A program made the translations under genes and the position numbers. From Bacteroidales bacterium UBA2800 (lineage in GTDB: Bacteria > Bacteroidota > Bacteroidia > Bacteroidales > Paludibacteraceae), in the NCBI GenBank assembly GCA_002351925.1, contig DEHM01000001.1, positions 1 to 64,000 on the forward strand: a DNA stretch of 64,000 bases. The letters are read 5' to 3'. Positions 59,701-64,000 of this stretch are shown piece after piece. Position 1 is the first letter of the stretch; each line of letters opens with the position of its first letter. The notes beneath the pieces were generated by a model. It was not told the DNA's origin and did no database searches. It was given only the letters and a program-made list of their open reading frames with translations.

Positions 59701-62700
59701 TATCAGGACGAGATTTACCCGTACCGCCAAGAGGCTAGCAACGTGGACACCAAGTTGGCAGTGCTCAACCTGTCGTTCTATCCGGAGGAACGCGGCCAGT
59801 ACAACATCAGCGCCAGCGAGATGGGTAGCAACGGTAAACTGACCGACCCGAAACGTCGTTGGGGCGGTATGATGCGCCGCTTGGACAACACGGATTTTGA
59901 GCGCGCCAACATCGAGTATATCGAGTTCTGGTTGATGGACCCGGCGCTGACCAACCCGGACGGCTACGAAGGTGAGATGTATATCAACCTGGGTGACGTA
60001 TGCGAGGATATCTTGCGCGACGGCAAGAAAGCCTTTGAGCACGGTCTGCCTGTCAGCGACAACGACAAAGGCCGCGTCGACAGTACCATATGGGGTTACG
60101 TGCCGCGTACGACATCTACCACCGTGGCCTTCAGCAACGAGTATGGTTCGCGGGCCAAGCAAGACGTCGGTCTCAACGGTCTGAGCACCGAGCAAGAGCA
60201 GACATGGCCGGCCTATGCACAATACCTGACTGAACTGCAGACGAAGGTGGATCCCGCCGTATGGAACGCCTGGGCAGCCGACCGCTTCTCCCCGCGTAAC
60301 GACCCTGCCGGCGACAACTACCACTACTACCGAGGTAGCGACTATGATCAGGAAGAGGTGAGCATCCTCAACCGCTACAAGCATTTCAACGGTACGGAAG
60401 GTAACTCGCCTGCCGCCGAACAGCAGACCGAGAGCTACGGTACAGCCGCTACAATGATTCCGGATATAGAAGATGTCAACCAGGATAACACCATCAACGA
60501 ATACGAGAAATACTACCAGTACCGTGTGATCCTGCGTCCGGACATGATGGAGGTAGGCAAGCAACATATCACCGAGAAAAAGATAGCCAAAGTAACGCTG
60601 CGTAACGGCCAACTGGCAGAAGTGCCCTGGTATCAGTTTAAGATACCTCTGCGCGGCGATAGTGCCGACGTACAGAAAGTAGGTTCTATCCGCAACTGGA
60701 AGTCGATTCGCTTTATGCGTATCTACATGACCGGTTTCTCTCACGAGACCCACCTGCGTTTGGCTACGCTGGACCTGGTGCGTGGCGAGTGGCGTCAGTA
60801 TACACGCGACTTAGCCCCTGTAGGCGTAGCTGTCAACACAGGCGCCAGCATCAACGTGCAGGCCGTCAACATAGAGGAGAACAGCAGCCGTCAGCCTGTC
60901 AACTACGTATTGCCGCCGGGTGTCAGCCGTCAGACCGACCCGGGACAGGCACAACTGATTCCGCAGAACGAGCAGGCGATGGTGCTACGCGTGATGAACC
61001 TGAGTCCTTCAGACGCACGCGCTGTGTACAAGAACACCGGCTACGACCTGCGGCAATACAAGAAACTGCAGATGTTCGTCCATGCCGAGCAGATGACCTC
61101 CGTTGATCCGCAGCTGCAGGACGGCGACCTGAGTTGCTTCATCCGTCTGGGTTCCGACCTGCGCAACAACTACTACGAATATGAGATTCCGCTGCATCTG
61201 ACGCCGCCGGGACAATATAACAACAATAGCGCCGCCGACCGTGCAGCAGTATGGCCGGAGGACAATATGTTCGACTTTGCGCTGAAGGTGCTGACCAACG
61301 CGAAGACAGCCCGTAACCGTGCTAAACGGAGCGGCAACGAGGGTGTGAGCAACACGATACCGTACGTCATCTACGACGACGCCTCTGGTAAGCCGCAGAA
61401 CAAGATCACCGTGCTCGGCAACCCGACGCTGGAGGACGTGGCTACCATCATGATCGGAGTGCGCAACCACGGTCAGCACGACGCCAGCGGCGAGGTGTGG
61501 GTCAACGAGTTACGCCTGAGCCAGTTCAACGAGCAAGGCGGTGTGGCGGCTATGGGTAACGTATCGCTGGCCATCAGCGATATCGCTCAGGTTAACGTAG
61601 CAGGCCGACTGGAGACAGCCGGCTACGGTTCGATAGAAGCCAACGTGCTCGACCGCAACGTAGACAACTTCTACCAGCTCAGCGTCAGCGCTGCCCTCGA
61701 GGCCGGCCGTCTGTTCCCCGAGAAAGCCAAACTGCAGATTCCGCTCTACGTGTCGTACAGCAACGAGACGACCTCGCCGAACTACGACCCGCTGGATACC
61801 GATATCAAGTTGTCGGAGACACTAAGCACCTACGACTCCAAGGCGGAGCGTGACTCCATCAAGAGCATGGTGAACACCGTGCAGACCTCTACCTCGTTCT
61901 CGGTGACCAACCTGAAGGTGAACATCCACTCCAAGAAGAAGGATATGTTCTACGACCCGGCTAACTTCTCGATCTCGGCGTCCTACAACCGCCAGGCCGA
62001 ACACTCGCCGGAGATGGAAACCAACTATACTACCGACCATAAGGGTGCGTTCCAGTACTCCTACAACTTCAACCCCAAGCCCTGGGAACCGTTCAGCAAA
62101 GTGGAGAAAGTGCAGAAAGTAAAGTTCCTGAAGGAAATGAACTTCTACTACCTGCCGCAGTCGTGGGCGTTCCGTATGAATATGCACCGTACGTTCAGCC
62201 ATATGAAGATGCGCGACCTGGCCGGTACGTCCAGCGAGTCGATGGACCTGACATACAGCAAGGACTTCACCTGGGATAGGCAAGTGGACTTCAAATACGA
62301 CCTGACGAAGAACATGAAGTTCTCGTTCCAGTCGGCTATGAACGCCATCATCGACGAAGGTAAGTACACGCCGGAGATTCTGACCGGCAAGTATTTCGAT
62401 CCGGAGTTCAACCACGACAAGTACGAAGCATGGAGAGATACGATCCAGCGTTCGCTGGCACATTTCGGCCGTCCGTACAGCTACCAACAGGTCTTCACCG
62501 CCAGTTGGAACGTACCGTTCAACCGTATCCCATACGTAGAAGCCCTCAGCGCCAATGCGACTTACAACGCCAACTACAACTGGACACGTACCGCCGCATC
62601 GTCGGAAGGTGCTGACCGCGGTAACACCGTCAGCAGTGTACAGACCTGGCAGGTAGACGGAGGACTTAACTTGGAAACGCTATACGGCAAGTCGAAATAC

Positions 62701-64000
62701 TGGAAGCAGATGACCCAGCGCTACGGCGGTGGACGCTCTTCGCGTCGACCATTTAAGCCGAAAACCTATACGCAGACCGTCACTTTGCACCAAGGCGAGC
62801 CGCTGGAGGTGACCCACCGTCTGAACAGCGAGAAACTCAGCGTCACCGTGGCCGATTCTGCCGGCAAGGCGGTGCCTGTATCGTTCCTGCCGAGCGGTAA
62901 CACCAAAGTGACTATCACACCGAAAGCCGATTGCGCCAAAGCCACGGTCACCGTCACCACCCGTGACCCGAACGAACGCACACCGGCTCAGGTGGCAGGC
63001 GACATGTTCGCCTACGTGGGTACGATGCTCCGCCGCGTACAAGTAACCTACCGTGAGACCAACTCTATGACTCTGCCGGGCTTTGAGCCGGAAGCTGGCT
63101 TCATGGGACAGAACTTCTCGCACGGACCTGCCGCACCGGGCTTCGACTTCGCCTTCGGTTTTATACCAAGCAATATGCTTGAGCGGGCGAAAACCAACGG
63201 CTGGCTGACAGGCGACACCTCGACCGTACAACCGGCCACGACCGCCCACACATCCGACTTGGATATCAAGCTCACGCTGGAGCCACTACCAGGACTGAAG
63301 GTGCAGCTCAACGGCAAACGCTACTACGCTAAGTCTACCTCGACCATCTACAGCTACGACTACCCGCAAGAGACGATGAGCGGTTCGTTCAACATCACCC
63401 AAGTGGCTATCGGAACGCTCTTCAGCCGCGTCGGCAGTCAGGACGAGAACTTCGCCAACTCTGCCTTCGACCGGTTTGTGGAGAACATCGAGATTCTGCG
63501 CGAGCGTGTACAGGGTCAGTATACGGGCATCACTCTCCCCTCGAAAGGTTTCATGAGCAACATACCCGAGGGCACCAAATACGACCCCAACAAACATGGT
63601 CAGGTTAGCCGTAACTCCGCCGACGTACTAGTACCGGCGTTCCTGGCCGCCTACACGGGTCGCGATGCACGCAGCATCAGTCTCAACCCCTTCCTGGGTA
63701 TCCTGCGTATATTGCCCAACTGGTCGATTACGTACGATGGTCTGGGTCGTCTGCCCTGGATGCGCGACCATTTCAAATCCGTCACCCTGACCCACGCGTA
63801 TACCTGTAAGTACGCTATCGGTTCGTTCGGCAGTTACTCTACCTGGGTAGGAGCTGACGACAACAACCAGCAGATAGGTTTCATCCGTGACGTGAGTGGC
63901 GACCGCCCCATGCCAAGTTCGACATACGACATCAGCAACGTGACGCTGACCGAGGCCTTCGCCCCGCTCATCGGTCTCAACATGACGATGAAGAACTCGC
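56776..64000 (+). CDS. sprA: SprA, type IX secretion translocon (partial, runs off the window)
   Basis: The frame stays open from TTG at 56776 to the window end, at least 2408 residues. SprA (SOV) is the very large outer-membrane barrel through which T9SS clients leave the cell. A signal peptide (FLHIVVLCLLLLPCITTAQ) is followed by a Lys/Glu/Ala-rich helix (about 30-70) and then conserved SprA sequence such as KMQGSAELLFGFKHQY, FNIGPADKVFGPGG, GSKALFGIKTNLKFG and YIDDFESTTTNIDV. An in-frame stop (56770-56772) two codons before the TTG makes this the first usable start. A long antisense frame at 58543-60753 is only a shadow. It is probably transcribed with ruvA. Confidence 0.95.
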   Translation, partial: MRNRFLHIVVLCLLLLPCITTAQTSSTSSGKPKTLKELVAEEKARKEAEKKAKAEEAAREAQAAKEAEERKQRMTQAVQAQAGDSTATPEKAASYVTLTDSALWAPTRVKQLGIRDYGELTQPHSSLDLKDPDNVTTSVEYDPTSGIYVIRTKIGDTEISTPYMLTQEEYNQYAERQLMQRYWQQKIGEVEHNNEKKFDITDMKFNIGPADKVFGPGGVQLKMQGSAELLFGFKHQYIANPSLTPRARNNNIFDFDEKIQASIQGKVGQKLNFNLSYNTEASFSFDQTNLKLNYKGEEDDIIQSLEAGNVTMDLPSSLIRGSKALFGIKTNLKFGKLKIQALVSQQNSDAQTVSSKGGAQMTRFDIGSDNYDENRHFFLSHFFRDRYESALANVPYISSGVQINKIEVWVTNKRGNYDEARNIVGFADLGEVGTHLQIPSWGGAPTLPPDNNVNGLYEAVRATPFRDIHQASAALEGLGGMEGGLDFEKVESARRLTSGDYTLNSALGYISLKSALNQDEVLAVAYEYTYNGRVYQVGEFSTDANPELQAPATLALKLLKSTANAPHAYDPSRPNEHYGTWDLMMKNIYSLGATSIQQEKFELYVTYRNDSVGTDVQYLSEGPDGVKGKQLLRVMNLDRLDQKHNASPDGRFDYLEGITVFSSGGKIIFPVLEPFGSHLAQVLGNDARLMNKYCFFELYDSTLVVAQELSEKNKFRLTGKYKGSNGSEIRLNAMNVPRGSVTVTAGGATLIENVDYTVDYTMGTVTILNQSILESGTNVDVKLENQSTFSMQRKSLFGAHLEYEFTKDLVLGGTIMHMRERPLTTKVNTGSEPLANTIWGVNGSWKTEMQWLTNAIDKIPWINATAPSSFQINAEFAHLIPGHTRDVGSTGTAYIDDFESTTTNIDVHFPNQWFLSATPMTFDESKLLNKTGYNKNRAHLTWYTVDPIFGYPQTNTPAHIKNDVNAMSDHRTRIVYQDEIYPYRQEASNVDTKLAVLNLSFYPEERGQYNISASEMGSNGKLTDPKRRWGGMMRRLDNTDFERANIEYIEFWLMDPALTNPDGYEGEMYINLGDVCEDILRDGKKAFEHGLPVSDNDKGRVDSTIWGYVPRTTSTTVAFSNEYGSRAKQDVGLNGLSTEQEQTWPAYAQYLTELQTKVDPAVWNAWAADRFSPRNDPAGDNYHYYRGSDYDQEEVSILNRYKHFNGTEGNSPAAEQQTESYGTAATMIPDIEDVNQDNTINEYEKYYQYRVILRPDMMEVGKQHITEKKIAKVTLRNGQLAEVPWYQFKIPLRGDSADVQKVGSIRNWKSIRFMRIYMTGFSHETHLRLATLDLVRGEWRQYTRDLAPVGVAVNTGASINVQAVNIEENSSRQPVNYVLPPGVSRQTDPGQAQLIPQNEQAMVLRVMNLSPSDARAVYKNTGYDLRQYKKLQMFVHAEQMTSVDPQLQDGDLSCFIRLGSDLRNNYYEYEIPLHLTPPGQYNNNSAADRAAVWPEDNMFDFALKVLTNAKTARNRAKRSGNEGVSNTIPYVIYDDASGKPQNKITVLGNPTLEDVATIMIGVRNHGQHDASGEVWVNELRLSQFNEQGGVAAMGNVSLAISDIAQVNVAGRLETAGYGSIEANVLDRNVDNFYQLSVSAALEAGRLFPEKAKLQIPLYVSYSNETTSPNYDPLDTDIKLSETLSTYDSKAERDSIKSMVNTVQTSTSFSVTNLKVNIHSKKKDMFYDPANFSISASYNRQAEHSPEMETNYTTDHKGAFQYSYNFNPKPWEPFSKVEKVQKVKFLKEMNFYYLPQSWAFRMNMHRTFSHMKMRDLAGTSSESMDLTYSKDFTWDRQVDFKYDLTKNMKFSFQSAMNAIIDEGKYTPEILTGKYFDPEFNHDKYEAWRDTIQRSLAHFGRPYSYQQVFTASWNVPFNRIPYVEALSANATYNANYNWTRTAASSEGADRGNTVSSVQTWQVDGGLNLETLYGKSKYWKQMTQRYGGGRSSRRPFKPKTYTQTVTLHQGEPLEVTHRLNSEKLSVTVADSAGKAVPVSFLPSGNTKVTITPKADCAKATVTVTTRDPNERTPAQVAGDMFAYVGTMLRRVQVTYRETNSMTLPGFEPEAGFMGQNFSHGPAAPGFDFAFGFIPSNMLERAKTNGWLTGDTSTVQPATTAHTSDLDIKLTLEPLPGLKVQLNGKRYYAKSTSTIYSYDYPQETMSGSFNITQVAIGTLFSRVGSQDENFANSAFDRFVENIEILRERVQGQYTGITLPSKGFMSNIPEGTKYDPNKHGQVSRNSADVLVPAFLAAYTGRDARSISLNPFLGILRILPNWSITYDGLGRLPWMRDHFKSVTLTHAYTCKYAIGSFGSYSTWVGADDNNQQIGFIRDVSGDRPMPSSTYDISNVTLTEAFAPLIGLNMTMKNS

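Noticed and set aside
58543..60753. Open frame of 736 codons on the minus strand
   Set aside because: It lies fully opposite sprA, whose family motifs are clear. The antisense translation is rich in His, Val and Arg with no domain, and has no promoter.

Overview
The window is chromosomal DNA from a member of the Bacteroidota, most likely a Bacteroidales. The evidence is: many promoters of the Bacteroidetes type (TTTG or CTTG, 19-20 bases, TAnnTTTG); type IX secretion/gliding proteins (SprA, a GldG-like protein); a Bacteroidetes-style dcw cluster; MurE with the DNPR signature of meso-diaminopimelate peptidoglycan; Kdo/LPS genes; and a secreted Ig-like protein with a short GELYILRGEKTYTV tail. 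A leftover C-terminus of a GH9 endoglucanase suggests a polysaccharide-degrading, perhaps gut or rumen, ancestry. No plasmid, phage, IS or CRISPR genes were seen.

Layout. 1-570: the extreme 5' end of a 16S rRNA gene on the minus strand, its leader and promoter, then a Z-DNA-prone alternating tract. 576-2726 (minus): sigma-54 activator, lptE, secG. 2872-7891 (plus): wza- and wzc-like polysaccharide export genes and topB. 7840-9490 (minus): tsaD and a stand-alone exosortase-family protein whose 3' end overlaps topB. 9608-13783 (plus): waaA, hisS, a DUF1599 protein and a DoxX/MauE protein. 14053-22873 (plus): mraZ, rsmH, ftsL-like, ftsI, murE, mraY, murD, ftsW. 22911-25149 (minus): DUF2851 protein and an EamA transporter, which separate murG (25237) from the rest of the cluster; murC, ftsQ, ftsA and ftsZ do not follow. 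26434-28989: glycogen phosphorylase. 29052-30119 (minus): NrnA-like DHH phosphodiesterase. 30231-41717 (plus): one tightly packed eleven-gene operon for envelope biogenesis (PPIase, GldG, LysM/periplasmic-binding fusion, beta-barrel, GT9, DUF5683, lytic transglycosylase, MerR, GT2) with parA and parB inside it. 41718-53420 (minus): a ten-gene operon read from thiL through kdsC, an IspD/TarI-type cytidylyltransferase, kdsD, a fused nucleotidyltransferase-aminotransferase, an opine-dehydrogenase-like protein, a CDP-glycerol-type polymer transferase, YfhO, GT4 and GT2. The two long operons end back to back with no bases between them. 53420-53732: a small intergenic region with a complete promoter fused to a GH9 remnant. 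53732-55903 (minus): secreted Ig-like protein. 56149 to the end (plus): ruvA and sprA, the latter running off the window.

How the genes fit together. Most of the window builds the cell envelope: peptidoglycan precursors and septation (dcw genes), Kdo-lipid A (kdsD, kdsC, waaA, lptE, a GT9 heptosyltransferase-like protein), exported polysaccharide (Wza/Wzc), and protein export (SecG, SprA, GldG-like). The most interesting accessory locus is 46077-51822. There a cytidylyltransferase, a second nucleotidyltransferase fused to an aminotransferase, an opine-dehydrogenase-like enzyme and a CDP-glycerol-type phosphotransferase lie in overlapping order. This predicts a CDP-activated amino-alcohol or amino-acid-derived phosphate head group placed on a surface glycan.

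A second recurring theme is a set of short degenerate tandem words with periods of 7, 11, 14 or 16-17 bp. They sit at operon junctions (932-990, 14511-14574, 19041-19068, 22880-22910, 51844-51875) and also inside coding linkers (topB, the EamA gene, murG). They look like a class of local sequence expansion or insertion rather than conventional features.
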